A DNA stretch of 64,000 nucleotides from Neocallimastix lanati (nom. inval.) (GCA_016946835.1 JACVTC010000001.1:126001-190000); one strand, 5' to 3'; shown: positions 30,290-44,080, counted from the stretch's first letter. Numbers and translations: made by a program. Notes: generated from the sequence alone by a model not told the origin.

Positions 30290-32700
30290 TTGTAATTACC
30301 TATTTTATAAATAGGTAATTACAAATGTTTTTAAAACTTTTTCAATTTTCATTCCTTGAATGTATTTTATTGGTTCACATTTTGAAATTTTAAAATTTCT
30401 TATAATTTTATTTATTATAGAAAAAATTTCATTGTCATAACCCGTAATAATCATATCATCTACATATATATACTTATAATAGTGATTAAGGTTCTACTTG
30501 CTACTTTTTTTAAAAATACGTTTTTTCAAGAATTAAGTTGTACAAATCCATTATCAATGAGAAATTTTATTAATTTTTATATTCAATTGTCGATCGACAG
30601 GATTGTTTTCGACCGTATAATGATACTTTATTTAATGACCAAAATCTCTTTATATATTTTATATTCCCTGGAGGAATTGAAACATTAAATATTTTTTGTT
30701 CAAATTAGCATTAAAATAAGTGGCTTTAATATCTAATTGTTGAATATTCATTATTATTACTTTTTGTAACATGATTATTATTGTCATGATGATTTTTATT
30801 TATATGAAATTTATTATTAATGATAATTTTATTAATATGTTTCATTTGAGAATTTTCATAATGATTTTTATTCAACTTATTATCAAATACGGTTTGATTT
30901 TGTTTAAAATTATTTTTGCTTAAATGAATTATTATTATATAAGATTTGATTTTGTTTAGAATTATTTTTATTCAGATTATTATTACATAAGGTTTGATTG
31001 ATACTATTATAATTTTTTATTTTTATTTTTTTTGCTTATTTAATTAATTTTTATTAATAAAAAATTTTTACTTTGATCAAACTTAAAATTATTATTGTGA
31101 TTGTTTTTATTGTAGTAATTTTTTATAAAAAATTGTTATTTAAATTACTGTGAAAGTTGTAATAATCATTAGTATTTTCGTAGCCCTTTATTGCATTTGG
31201 ATTGTTATAGTCAAGTTTATATTTATTTTTATTTGAAAATTCAGGATCAATTTCCATTTTATTTTCATCAGATTTTCCATTTAAATTTAATTTTTTTTTT
31301 GAAATAAATTATTTACATTATTATTATTTAATTGATAATTAAAATTTTTCGTCTTTATTATATACTGTTCTTATTAAATTATTACTATTTGTTAAATTGT
31401 ATATTGTTGATGAAATTAAAATTAAGAAAGTTTACTGTTGGATAAATCATTTGTTTTATATTTTCAGAAAGTGAGATATTAGCCGGTTTTGGTATTCTAT
31501 ACATTGAATTTCTCTACACGGTACCTTTTGCTAATTTTCATAATCCATGATAAGGTTAACTATAAGATTGTTTATCGAACCCCAGAAATATCCTTTTATT
31601 TGCATTGGAATCGAATTCTTCTTTATATTGAGAGTAATCATTGTAATAAGCAATACAACCAAATACCTTTTTATGTATTTTAAATTGACCTTTTTTATTG
31701 TAAAATATTTCTTCTGGAATTTTATTATCAATACCACTATGTGATACCTAGTTATATATATAATTAACGTAAGTTATGATAAAATTCCAAATGTTTTCAG
31801 ATAATTTACTCCAAAGTAATACGATTTTTGCACATGAAATAATAGTATGAGTTAATTCTTTCAGCCAGGCTGTTATTTTCAGGACTATAAGGTGAAGAGA
31901 AGTTTTTTCTTATTCCATTATTTTTATAAAAGTCTAAATTTTTTTCAGTTATTGAATTCTCTATTATTATCTGATTTAAATATATTTAATTTTTATTCCC
32001 TTTAGATGTGTTATTCAAAAATTTTGAATACATTGATGATTATATCCGTAGTTTCACTTTTACTTTTTTTTAACAGAAATATTCAGCTCTTTCTGGAGAA
32101 TTCGTCTATAATAGTTATAATGAATCTCTTGCCTGTGATCGATTTATCTATAGGATTAATTAAGTGTATAACTTCCAATAATTTCGGAGGCCTTAGAAGT
32201 TTCATGATTATGAGGGCTCCTCTTCATCTTTACTATCTTGCAGTCAAAACAATCAAGTATATTAATGTCATAATTTTTTTAAATATTCTTTTTTTTTTTA
32301 TTTCTTTATTATAAAAATGGCCTAGACGTCGTTGCCAAGTCATTATATTATGATTTATGGACATAATTTCATTTTTTTATTTAACATTTTTATATTGTTT
32401 ACATGAAGTAAAAATTGTTTTGATTTAGATGAAAAAATATTTATGAATTATTTTATTATTCGAGTCCATTAATGTATTAGTTATTTTTTTTTCTTGACCT
32501 TTCAATTATATCTATTTCCATTGAATTATCTTGATAAATAATAATTTTAATCTTCACCTCCTTCAAGATATGCTTATCATATTTAAATTTTTTTTTGTTT
32601 ATCTTATTTGTACAGTTCCTGTGATTTTATTTGTATCTTCATCAATGACCAAATAATTTCTAAAGTTTTTTTTGGGCATTGAATAGTCCATACATTTTAA
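30290..32700 (-). pseudogene. Decayed Copia element, second copy
   Basis: In 5' to 3' order on the minus strand: an integrase remnant with YSPENNSLAERIN (about 31850-31925), VFGCIAYYNDYSQYKEEF and NANKRIFLGFDKQSY (about 31545-31680), an RT block with QLDIKATYFNANLNKKYL (about 30680-30740), LYGRKQS (about 30600-30625), and YVDDMIITG (about 30440-30470). Stops and frameshifts occur every few dozen codons. The order matches a Copia polyprotein (integrase, RT). This is an independent copy, not part of the nest at 3-19 kb. Confidence 0.75.
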
Positions 32701-32955
32701 TTTTTCTCATTCAGATATAACTTGTTTCTCTTTCCTTCCAAAGTTTCAAATATACTGAACATCATCTCATCAAATACATTAAGTACATTAAGTAATTTCT
32801 TCAGTATTTTTTTTTTTGGCTTTCAGATGATTGAGCTTTTCTGATCAGCTTTTTCGTAAAAATTGTATCATAGTGACAAAGAAATGGGTAATTATTTGAA
32901 AGTACATTAAGGTATTGACTATTTACTGACCTCTTGCAAGCAAATACAGATAGGT

Positions 32956-33141
32956 TTAAAAGAAAAATTCATTAAAGTATCTAATACCATCACGTTTTTC
33001 AGCATTCCATCCATTAATGTTCCAACTGACACAAAGATTGATGAATTGAGTAGACGGTGAGTAAATACCACTATATAGAAAATCTTTTACCATTGATTTA
33101 GTTTCAAAAGAAGAAAATTTTATTGCTGAATTTCTTAACAT
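32956..33141 (-). pseudogene. LINE endonuclease N-terminal fragment
   Basis: 61 open codons reading ...INLCVSWNINGWNAEKRDGIRYF, the first conserved block of LINE apurinic-type endonucleases (SWNINGW). A second scrap at 33420-33500 reads MGNTSSNTETIPVCF in the same orientation. Truncated on both sides. Confidence 0.7.
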
Positions 33142-33281
33142 AACTGAAAGTTCGAATTTGGTTGGTTTTGATCCAATTAATTTTATATATAGGAAGGCAT
33201 CTAGTAAGAAGAAATAAAATATTTAGATAATAAGTGGGTTTATCATAGTTTATCTTTAAAATGAAGTAATTTTCCAAATTA

Positions 33282-33316
33282 GGTGTGTGTGTGTGTGTGT
33301 GTTTTTTTTTTTTTTG
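33282..33316. repeat. (GT)n followed by T-run
   Basis: About ten GT dinucleotides followed by about 15 T. A simple slippage repeat, unusual only because GT repeats are otherwise absent here. Confidence 0.85.
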
Positions 33317-33509
33317 TAATTCCAAGAACTATTTCATTGCAATTGAAATTCCAAAAGTTTGCTAACAGACCATGATTGAAGATCATGAATTAAGATAAGA
33401 ATGAAATTTTTTTTCTGAATATCGAATATTCGAAGGCCTCGCCGCAAAACAAACAGGTATAGTTTCTGTATTTGAAGAAGTATTACCCATTTCAAGAAAA
33501 CCTAAAAAA

Positions 33510-33633
33510 ATAAAATAAAAGAAGTATAAAATAAAAATAATAATAATAATAATAAAAAATAGATAAAATTATTTTTATTTTTTTTTTGATGTATAAAATA
33601 AAATAAAAATAATAATAATAATAAAAAATAGAT

Positions 33634-33681
<48 letters not shown>

Positions 33682-34740
33682 ATAAAATAATAATAATAAT
33701 AATAATAATAAATAGATAAAATTATTATTATTTTTTTTTTAATATATAAAAAAAAATAATAATATAAAATAAAAGAGAAAATGAACTCTCTTTAAATAGT
33801 ATTTAAAAAAAATTGTTAGTGTTGAATATATGAAAGCTTGAAATATATCGTTGTTCTTGATGATTTTGTAAATAATTGAATTTATCCGGTATTGCTGATA
33901 TAATATTTATAATTTTTCACAAGGGTTGGAAAGTTATTGATACAAAACTACTTGCATATATACTGTTAAAATGAATAATCGTTTCATTTTATCTTTTGAA
34001 TGATTGTAATTCTTTCAATAAATAAAGCTCTTTAAAACGTAAAAAAATTTTTTCTGTTGAATAATCATAAATTAGCTTAAAGTAGATTTATAAAAAAAAT
34101 ATTAGAAGTGAAAGACTATAAAAAAGATTCCCATCCTTAAAATAATGTCTTAAATACAAGCTTTTGAAATGAACCAATTTCCTACATTTCCAATTTACAA
34201 TAGTTACCTGAGAGTTTAAATAAAACTATAGAAAAAAAAATACATATACAAAATAATGCTAAAGTAAAAAAAAAATACAATAGATTCATTATAATGAATA
34301 ATATGTAGAAAACTACATGATATTATTATACAACTCCAATGTTACTACATATCCAATTTAAAAACAATATAAATAAAACATCAGGTTCACTTTCTACAGT
34401 CTTCCAGTATTTCAATTTATTCTCTCTTCGTATTAGAAGCCACCTTAGGAAAGGATAACAATCGATTATCATCAGAATCACAGAAAGCTGAAATTAGTAC
34501 ACCTGATATAGGCTTTTTTTTTTTAAAGGCAGCAAACTTGTTTCATCTTTATTAATTAGATAGTTGATAAAATACATGTAATAAAAGGGAAAAAAGATAA
34601 AAGAATAAGCCAAAAAAAAAAAAAATAAAATAAAATAAAATAATGGTACAAAGTATTCTAGTTTCATTTAATTAATATCTGTAAGACTTCACAAGGGCAT
34701 TATTATACTGTAGTATAATAATTATTTTTGACTTCACAAT
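33510..34740. other. AT-rich spacer with scraps of mixed composition
   Basis: Tandem patches of TATAAAATAAAAATAATAAT at 33520-33770, a T-run at 33638-33670, then more mixed sequence at 33830-34560 in which no frame stays open. The latter may be decayed LINE or gene DNA, but I recognise no motif. Confidence 0.6.
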
Positions 34741-34753
34741 GTTAATCATAATT

Positions 34754-35950
34754 TTAAGATACAAAATTATGATCTTCATTGGTCGCGCTAGCCCTGCTGG
34801 CCTGACTTACTGTTTCTTCAGCATTGACGCTCTTGGTAGTAGTACGATTCGATTTGAACCTATTGAACAAAGACCATTGCTGGCAAATAGCAATAGGTAT
34901 AACCGATTGAAGAAGAGTCGCAGTAACCACCAAGAATGGAATATCCGAATAAGCACCTGATTTCATCTGGCACTTAAATAGATCCTTCCATTCCCTTGTA
35001 CTGTTATTAATACTTCTTCCCCATGAAGGAAATTAAACACTTTTTTCAAACGCACTAGAATCAACATACACATTATTTTCAATACTAATACTAACTTTAC
35101 TAATAATTCTATTACTGATATTATTATAACTATTATTACTATAACTATTATTACTATTCATATTATTACTATTACTATTATTACTATTACTATTATTGCT
35201 GTTACTATTATCATTATTACTATTAACGTTATCATTTGTTTGGTTGCCATGATTAAAAGCGCTATATAAAAATAAAATTTTATCATTGACCTTACAACAA
35301 ATATGATTGAAAAATGGATAATCAATTAACCAATGCCTTATCCATTGTTTATTACTTTTACAACAGGGACAAAAATTAGGACACACTTGATCTATTATTT
35401 TTTGCAGCTTTAGCAATTCTAGCATCTAATCTATATCCGCTTCGTGTTTTCAATAGCCAATAGAAACCATATGAACAATCAAGACATTCAAAACAAAGTT
35501 TTATAAAATCTAATGTTTCTTCGAATCTGTTTTTGTCATAAAATTCAGCTTTAATAGAATTGATTTTCATATCTCTTTTCCAATAAAAATCCTTGATTTT
35601 TTTTTATCGTTACTACCTCTTTTCTCTAGTTTACGTTTAAGAGTTCTACTTTCTTTCGTCCCTGTATATTCTCTTGATTTTGGAATATTATTAACTAAAT
35701 AGGAAATAATACAATTTGAATTTTTCCATTTTTTCAAAATATTTGACTTGAGATAAAGCACACTTAGCTGACAATAGAGGAATATTTAAATTTTTTGAAA
35801 AAGAATATACTGTAATAAAAGATTTGGCTTTATGTAAACCTGCAATCCATCTTAATTCTTTACTAATTAATTTCTGAGTATTATTTATTCTCTCTTTATT
35901 TGAACCAAGTAAAGGTGCAACGTAAGAGACTTTACTAAGCACGTAGGAGT
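34754..35950 (-). pseudogene. LINE ORF2 C-terminal region, decayed
   Basis: In minus-strand order: VSYVAPLLGSNKERINNTQK and LNIPLLSAKCALSQVKYF (35942-35720), RSGYRLDARIAKAAK (about 35400-35450), a zinc-knuckle-like segment with VCPNFCPCCKSNKQWIRHWL (about 35310-35385), an Asn/Ser repeat stretch (35100-35260), and a tail frame at 34754-34966. Shifts between frames break it at least three times. Known of LINEs: the region after RT carries a Cys-rich nucleic-acid-binding knuckle. The Asn/Ser repeat is an in-frame (AATAGT)n microsatellite expansion. Confidence 0.75.
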
Positions 35951-36069
35951 TAATTATAATCTTCTTATAATCTTCTTAAATGGAATAGGAATTTTGGAAT
36001 TTGAAAGAATTGAAATTGCATATAAATTGAAAAAGAATTAAAAAAATTTTATTGTTATACTATTTTTTG

Positions 36070-36240
36070 ATCCCCTCAGAAACCCTACAGCTTAGGTTCC
36101 ATCATTGGAGCTGAAAGAGGAGGTAATTTCTCAATTCACGAGTAATATTATAGAGACTAACATAAGAATTACGAGATTTAAATCCATAACTCTAATAAAG
36201 TCCTCTATTAGCTACCTTTATTTTAGCAACGATATTTTTT
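36070..36240 (-). pseudogene. Second LINE C-terminal fragment
   Basis: The minus strand reads SYGFKSRNSYVSLYNITREL followed by a broken NYLLFQLQ. This is the same protein region as VYSFSKNLNIPLLSAKC in the copy at 35800, so it comes from a different LINE copy. Confidence 0.55.
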
Positions 36241-36686
36241 TTTTTTTAGACAGGGAAGAGAATATACTTCCTTAAAATTTATTGATCTTATTATAAAAAA
36301 AATTCATGTAGGTAAAAAGAACATTTGAAATTAAAAATAAAAAGTAAAAGTTAAAAAAAAATAAAAAAAAATAAAAAAAAAAATAAAGAAACTCAAAAAA
36401 TACAATGTATTTCTGGCAAGTTGTACTATGCGGAAATTTTCCCTTCCTAACAAATAAAAAAAAATAATAAAACCTAGAAGTAACATCTTTAAAATAGATA
36501 GTGTGGTGTCCATTAAACTCGTCCCCAGATTCATTATTTATTGAACTACTAAGGTGAGATTCACCCTTCGTAGAAATAGGTGATGATCCTGTATTATTAT
36601 TATCATTATGCCTTATTAGTACGACGTCGACGCTCTTGCTTAAGTTTGGTAATTTGGAATACCTATCAAATAATAGCTCAAACTAA

Positions 36687-36961
36687 CTACTTATGATAGG
36701 AATTGCTCTAGCGACAGAGATATGTGTACCCTTTCTGTCTTCCAAACCAGTGATGCCTTCATCAAGGGAACTCTCAATCCATTCTATGGTAAACTTTACC
36801 AAGGTAGTTCAGACAATTTTGTTATCTATTATGGTAAATATGGTTGTCCAAATGAAAATCCATCACCAAATCCCGAAAAAGAAAACTTTAAGAAATGGTT
36901 AGCTAAGAATTCCCAGCCAAGCCCACAATTTTTGGAACAGGTGACTCAGATGAACCTTTGA
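36687..36961 (+). pseudogene. Unrecognised gene fragment with host-like codon use
   Basis: A 79-codon open frame from ATG 36722 to TGA 36961 reads DAFIKGTLNPFYGKLYQGSS and continues with GKYGCPNENPSPNPEKENF. Codons ending in C (GCC, TTC, ATC, CTC) are frequent, unlike the transposon remnants around it. It resembles an exon of a well-expressed host gene that was copied or carried here. No start context, splice partner or domain was identified. Confidence 0.35.
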
Positions 36962-37089
36962 AAAATAGTTCATTTAATTGCTTCTGTTCCTCATTAACGA
37001 AATGTAGCTCATTTAAAAGCTAAAGTTTCACCAAGAATGAACGAGTATATATAATGATTGATATAATCATTAAAATCTGAAATAGAGTT

Positions 37090-37345
37090 ATAGGAAGAAA
37101 GAAAGATGATTAAACACTCTAATCTTCCTAATGAACAAAACATAGAGATCATCGATGAAATTTAAAGAATTCCATCTAAAAGATGCAAGAGCATCGCATT
37201 TAAAAATCCAATGTTCAAAAGATTGAATACCTTCGCCTCAACAGGGGCAAGTCTTGGGACAATCTTCTGAAACTCTACTCATCCTAATAGCAATAGTAGT
37301 ATTGTATTTATAACCACAGCGTAAACGTATAATCCACGAAAACCT
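37090..37345 (-). pseudogene. Third LINE 3' fragment (Cys-rich knuckle)
   Basis: The minus strand reads WIIRLRCGYKYNTTIAIRM, DCPKTCPC (then a stop where a Cys would be expected) and SFEHWIFKCDALASFRW. The spacing resembles the post-RT knuckle at 35310-35385. Because it lies upstream (on the minus strand) of an earlier protein region at 36070-36240, the two cannot belong to one collinear copy. Confidence 0.6.
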
Positions 37346-38609
37346 TAAGTTGAATTTGGTATATTTATTTTAATAATGATTTCTTGAATTTAAATAATTT
37401 TTTTTGTTTTAATTTTATGTATTGATTTTGTTTATTATTACTATCTTCTTTATTCAGAAGATTGAATTTTCAATGGTCTTTTGAGAATGCCTTTTTTTGT
37501 CTTACAAATATGATAGTAGTTGTCTCTTTTTTCTCTAATACTAATTTTATAAAATATCCTATCACTTTCTTGTTTTTTTTTTTTTTTACTATTGACACTT
37601 GCTTCATAATGTTATTTGAAGACTTTAATAGTTTAGACTTTTCGAAAAAATTGTTGTCTTTTTTCATAATTTAGTTACTTGTTCATTAAAAGTGTTAAAA
37701 TTATGCAGGTGATGAATTGATACCAATTTTATATATAATTCATGAATGGAGCATTGTAATTTTGTTTCTAATGGGATTTTATTTAATTTCCATTACATAA
37801 TATATAATTGCTTAAATCTTCATTTTAAGTAATGTATATTATTAAATTGTGTTTTGCATATTTATGAGAGTAAAAATAGTTTATCACAAAGTAGATTCCT
37901 TTATATATAAATATAGTATATTATTAATAGATTAGTGTTATATTTGCTTAAATATCAAATTATAATTTCAATTAAGAAGTCTCTATAGGAGTATGAAGAT
38001 CTATAATTTGTTCTTATGTATACTTAAGTGTGTTTTTCTCTATTAAATTAATAATTTTTTATATTTTTTGTGTTTTATTTTACTTGAGATCATTCTCTTC
38101 TATCAAGTATTTTTATATTTTTTTTGGGGTTTTTCAATTTGTCTAGATCATTTCAAATGTTCAATCATTTTTATTTGTCTTCTTTAAATTGACTATCATG
38201 AGTAACTTTCATCATAATTTAAAATTCAAATTTATTTTTCTTTGATATAATATGATGTCTGGGAAACGATTCTTTTTGCAAAAAAAAATCTTTTTAAGAA
38301 TCAGGTGAGACTCTTAATCTGTTAAGAGTCAGGAATTTATAGTTTATAATGGTGTCATATGATCAATATATTTTATGATAAAGAGTTACTAGCCCTTGAT
38401 TTTTTATATTAAATGCTTTTATACTATTACAATGTGACTTGCACATTATTTATATTACAATATATTTCGATAGATTGGACGCTTATTTTTTATATATTTC
38501 ACTTAATTCTAACAACAACAAACAATAAACAAGAAATAACAACAACAATAATAATAATAACAATAACAATAATAATAATTAATAATTATAATTATTATTA
38601 ATTATTAAT

Positions 38610-38649
<40 letters not shown>

Positions 38650-38650
38650 T

Positions 38651-38682
<32 letters not shown>

Positions 38683-38735
38683 ATTAATAATTAATAATTA
38701 ATAATAATTATTAATAATAATAATTATTAATAATT

Positions 38736-38770
<35 letters not shown>

Positions 38771-40108
38771 ATATTAATAATTAATAATTAATAATAATAA
38801 TAATAATAATATTAATATTAATATTAATAATTAATAATTAATAATAATAATAATAATAATAAAAAGGATGAAGATTAATTATAGGATTATTCTTATATAA
38901 ATATAAATGTTTCACAGTAATATTTTTAAATAATAACTCTACTAAAATATATTACTCTATTTTAGTCTATTGATATGTCATTTCCATATACAAATTGAAT
39001 GATTTAATACATATTCTATTTTGAATTTCATATTGAGTAATCATATTTTTAGTAGTTTTTATGAATATAATATAAATTAATTATCAAAGTTTTTTTTTTT
39101 TTTTTATTTTTATCTAATAATTATATTTTTAATATTGATATATTATAATTATATTTTTGAACTATAATTTATTGTGCTATTTATACTATTTACATATTTT
39201 AAATAGTTATCATGAAAATATATTTAAAGTATAATCAATATTAATTTTAATGATATAACGGAATAACAACTTAAATTTGGTTATTTTGTCATTTATAATT
39301 TATAATTTATAATTTTTAAGTAAATACAAATTATTATGAAATTTATATCAATTTAAAGTTCTTTTATAGTAATAATTTTTAAAAAATTTTTAAATATATA
39401 TACATTTTTTATACTATAATCCGTTTAAAAAATTGTTAATGATATGTAAATACTATTTTTTTTTATTATAATATATATATATTATATTTTAATAATTATC
39501 CTATAAAATTTTTATTTTATTTATTTAGATGGTTTATATTAATACTTAGTTATATTTATTAAAAATTAATACAAAAAAATTAATTTTTATAAAGTATTTA
39601 ATCATTAATATAATCTGAAAGTTTTTATTTTTATTTTTATTTTTTTTTTTAAAGAAAAAAATAAAATAAAAATAACAGTTTATATGTTAAGTTATATAAT
39701 GAATAATTAATCTGTATATCTTAACCTTTTATTGTATTTTACAATAATATAAGAAATTAAAAATAATGCTAATAATTTAATTATGAGATAACAATTAAAA
39801 AATACAATTAATTCATTTAAAAGTATTTATTTTTATTAATACTTTACTTCTTAATTATACTTCATCATTATACTTTACTATTAATTTTATTATTTTATTT
39901 TATTTTATTTTTATTAATCCTTTACTTCGTTATTATATTTCACTATTTGTTTTTTTAATTTTCATTTTCTATTTTAATTTTAATAATTTATTTTATTTTA
40001 TTATTAATTTTACTGTTTTATTTATTTAATTACTACTATTTTTGCGTGTTTAATTTTTATGTTTAAAAAGTATAAATATATATATATATATATTTAAACA
40101 TTTTTAAC

Positions 40109-40157
<49 letters not shown>

Positions 40158-40206
40158 AGATTATTATATGTTTTTTATACTGTTATTATTTGTAAATAGA
40201 TATTCA

Positions 40207-40238
<32 letters not shown>

Positions 40239-41665
40239 TTTATAGATTATTATATGAATTTTTTATTCTTTGATTAATTGTAAAATAGATATTTAAATTT
40301 TATATATATACATATATATATTTTATTAAAGCATGAGATAGTTATTAATCATATATAAATTAATTAATATAATTATTTACTAATGAGTTCTTCCACTAAA
40401 CTGTTAAACGGGGTTAGTTTAAATTATAAATCAAATTTTTTATTTTTTTTGAATAATTTGTGTAACCATGAGTAATTTAAAATTTTAATTAGTACTTTTT
40501 AAAAATTAATTAAAAATAAAATAAAATGAAAATTTTAAAATTTTTAAAATTTTCATTATTTATGTTAGTCATAATTTAAAATAATAATGATTAATAATTT
40601 ATAAATATTAATAATAATAATTGAGTGAGTAGGTGAAATATATGAGATTGGTTTTGAAGTCTTTAAATTTTGAGATCTCATCTGACTATTAAAAAGATTC
40701 CTTGGAAAAGAATCGATGCCGGAAAACAATATTATGTCAAAGAAAAATAAATTTGAATTTTACATTTATGATAAAAGCTGGGCATAACCTAATCATTTGA
40801 AAAGTTCAAAGATTCAAAATTTTAATATTTCAAAATCTTGAAAAGTACCACCAAACACTTTTATTCTAAACAAGTAAAAAAAAAAAAAACAAAAAAAAAA
40901 AAAAAAACCTTCTATTGTGGATGAAATAAAAAATTTAATTTTTTCTTATTCCCAACATAAATAATATGAAATTCCATAAATAAACAATTTAAATTTGTAT
41001 TTTTTAGTTTAAATTTTTAATAAACACTTTATTCAATACTTCAATTTTTATTTTAATTTTAAATATTAAATAGAATATTACAAAATTTTTTACAAGCCAC
41101 TTTTATATTATCGTTAGTAAATCATGTATGAATATTCAATTGAAAATTATTTTTATGAGTATAAGAATTTTAAATTACGTATTTTTATTAAAAATAAAAA
41201 TAAAAATAAAAAAAAAAATCAAGTTCTTTGATAAAAGAAAAAAATAAAATAAAATTTTATTAAAAGATTTACGTTTTTTTATCATAAACAAATAATTTAA
41301 ATTTAAAATTATTTAATAAAATTTGAATTTTATAAATTAATAAAAATAAAAATATAAAGAAAAGAAAAAAATTTAAATTTAAATAATAATTTAAAATGAA
41401 ATTTAAACTAAAATAAGAAATTATTGGATTTTTTTTTGCTCATGAAAGCATATGAAGTGAATTACCTATTAAAAAATAAACAAATGTTAATTTAAAAATT
41501 TTTTTTTTAATGAGATAAAAATTAATATATAGAATCAATATTTTACTTATTTTAAGAAAACTATTATTCTGTATAATTACCATCAGATAATTTAAATATA
41601 AAAAAGATTCAATGAATATGAAAATACTAAGCAAGATTCTGTCATATCATATAATGTACATTTTA
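37346..41665. other. AT-rich region, no gene
   Basis: Low-complexity DNA with (AAT)n/(TTAATA)n arrays at 38520-38865 and (TA)n at 40075-40145. One loosely matching inverted pair is present (38217-38345 against 40640-40790). No coding frame with normal composition was found. Confidence 0.7.
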
Positions 41666-41667
41666 TA

Positions 41668-41978
41668 AACTTTTTTTTTTTCAACGGTTGTTGCTCTAAA
41701 TAGCCATTGTCATACTAATCTGGGTGAAGGAAAATGTGTTTCACAAGTAAAGTGTAATAGATGGCACTATTGGACTATTGTTAAGAATGAATGCTTAGGG
41801 ATAAATAAATTTATTTGTTATAACGAACTTGATGATAACCTTGTAAGAGTTAAAGAATTTTTAGTGGGTTTATATGAGAGTAACCCGAAAGTAATTTATA
41901 TTTTACTGAAGAATGTGATTATTATCCTTATTTTTGTCACAATTATCATGATTTCATTAAAACATGGATGTCGTTAAA
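41668..41978 (+). pseudogene. Cys-rich protein fragment, unrecognised
   Basis: One frame stays open from about 41668 to a TAA at about 41976. It begins VVALNSHCHTNLGEGKCVSQ and includes VKCNRW, NECLGINKFICYNE. The spacing is C-x7-C-x5-C-x11-C-x7-C, typical of small disulfide-rich secreted modules, but no ATG or signal peptide precedes it. The later half becomes AT-rich and hydrophobic. It is probably one decayed exon. The family is unknown. Confidence 0.35.
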
Positions 41979-43053
41979 ACATGTATGTATGCAGTTGGTT
42001 ATAGAGAATAATCTAAGATAGAAAAAACTTTTTCCTTTAAAAATAATAAAGTATTTGGAATAATACTTTTTAAATTTATGGATGAAAGTATTGTTAAAAG
42101 GTGGATAAACACAATGGCAATTAATACGGTAGAATTTAATAAAAGGAATAAAGGAATCAACTAGATAATAACTATTTTAATATAATCATAATACAAATTT
42201 TTCTGATGAAAGATATCATATAATAATAAATATTATCATAAAAAATACAAATGGATGACATTTATCCATTTCCAAACTGTACTAATTGATTGCTTAATAT
42301 TCAAGAAGTTAATTATTAAGCTATTACTATTAATATTTTAATGTTGAAAAAATTTAAATATATGAAATCCTTTAAGAAATTCGGATTTTTTTTTTTTGGG
42401 GGGGAATCGGCATTAATAAAATAAAGATCATAAAATATTAAAGAAAAGTTAGTACATTGATTGATAATAGTTAATAATTTATTTTGATAGTTATCGATAA
42501 AACTAAAAAGCGAAAATTATAATTAAAAGTGATGTAAATTCCAATATATAAGAGGTATTCGGTATTCATAAATTGAGATGGTATAATATTATCCTTCAAA
42601 AGAAAGGTTTCTATCATATAAATGGTGAATATAAACAATATAAAATAAGAGATGTCATAAATACATCTTGATCTTAATAGTGCATTAATAATTAAGTACT
42701 TAATTTTAGGGGGAAATTATTCAATTACAAATATATTTAAGAAATTATTTTAGCAATATTTTAAATTGAATTAAAGAATTAATATAATATGAAATTATTG
42801 TATTTATGAAAAATCAAAGGTAGGTTAAAAAAGAAATAATTTTATAGTTTAATAATATTAAGTGTATAATATTATAGAATAGAATAATTTTATACACAAA
42901 TATTCACCGATAAGCTAATGTATTCATTACTGAATAACTAGGTTTAAAGTGGAATGATAGAATATGTGAAATATATGAAATACGTATAAAATGTATTTAA
43001 TAGTAATATAATGTAATTAATATATAAGCCACAACGTATTTATAAGCATTTAA

Positions 43054-43184
43054 TTTATGGTTTATAATTTTGTGTCAACTTTATTAATTATTTTATTATA
43101 AAAATAGTTACCCAATTATTCTAAATTAAACTATTTTTATAATAAAATAATTAATAAAGTTGACACAAAATTATAAACCATAAA
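43054..43184. repeat. Perfect 56-bp inverted repeat (hairpin) with 19-nt loop
   Basis: The left arm (43054-43109) starts TTTATGGTTTATAATTTTGT. The right arm (43129-43184) is its exact reverse complement over all 56 positions. The loop is 43110-43128. There are no coding frames and no matching copy elsewhere in the window. Confidence 0.92.
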
Positions 43185-43202
43185 ATACAAAACAGCTCTT
43201 AT

Positions 43203-43279
43203 CAATAATAATAATAATAATAATAATAAAATTGTAATTGTAATAATAAAGATTATATTCAAGTAATAAAAATTTTAGC

Positions 43280-43324
<45 letters not shown>

Positions 43325-43362
43325 TAATAATAATAATAATAATAACTAATAATAATAATAAC

Positions 43363-43399
<37 letters not shown>

Positions 43400-43415
43400 T
43401 AATAATAATAATAAC

Positions 43416-43493
<78 letters not shown>
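43203..43493. repeat. (AAT)n array with AACTAAT variants
   Basis: Trinucleotide array broken by AACTAAT units that have themselves been amplified at regular spacing (43318-43445), indicating higher-order slippage. Confidence 0.9.
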
Positions 43494-43499
43494 TAGTAA

Positions 43500-44035
43500 T
43501 ATTAATTATAATCAATACATGTATTAATAATTATAAATTTTTATACAAATAATACATATAATAATTAATCATAATAATTCTTGAAAACTATTCTAAATAG
43601 TTATAAAATGTAGACCATTAGATAGGTTTAATGATTCCTATTAATTGATTATAAATTTTTTTTTTTAATTTAAAATTCATTATCTATTTTTTTTTTTTTA
43701 AAAAAAAAAGTTTATATTTTTTTTTTTTTGTGGATTAATTTATATAAAAGTGTTGTATTAATAATAATAATAATAATTTTAGAATACAAGATAAAAATTA
43801 AAAAAAAAAAAAAAAAAAAAAATTTTATAAATTTATAATAGTTTTTTTTTTTTTTTTTATTATTATTCTTTATAGTAATACATGAATACCTTTTTTTTTT
43901 TAAACTTTTTTTTTTTTTTTTTTTATGTTTAAAATCTATAATATCAAAAAGAAAGTAATTAATAATATATAATTTCTTTAAAAAAATTAATTTCCTTATT
44001 TATTTCTTTTTTTTATTATTACTATATTATATTTT

Positions 44036-44080
<45 letters not shown>

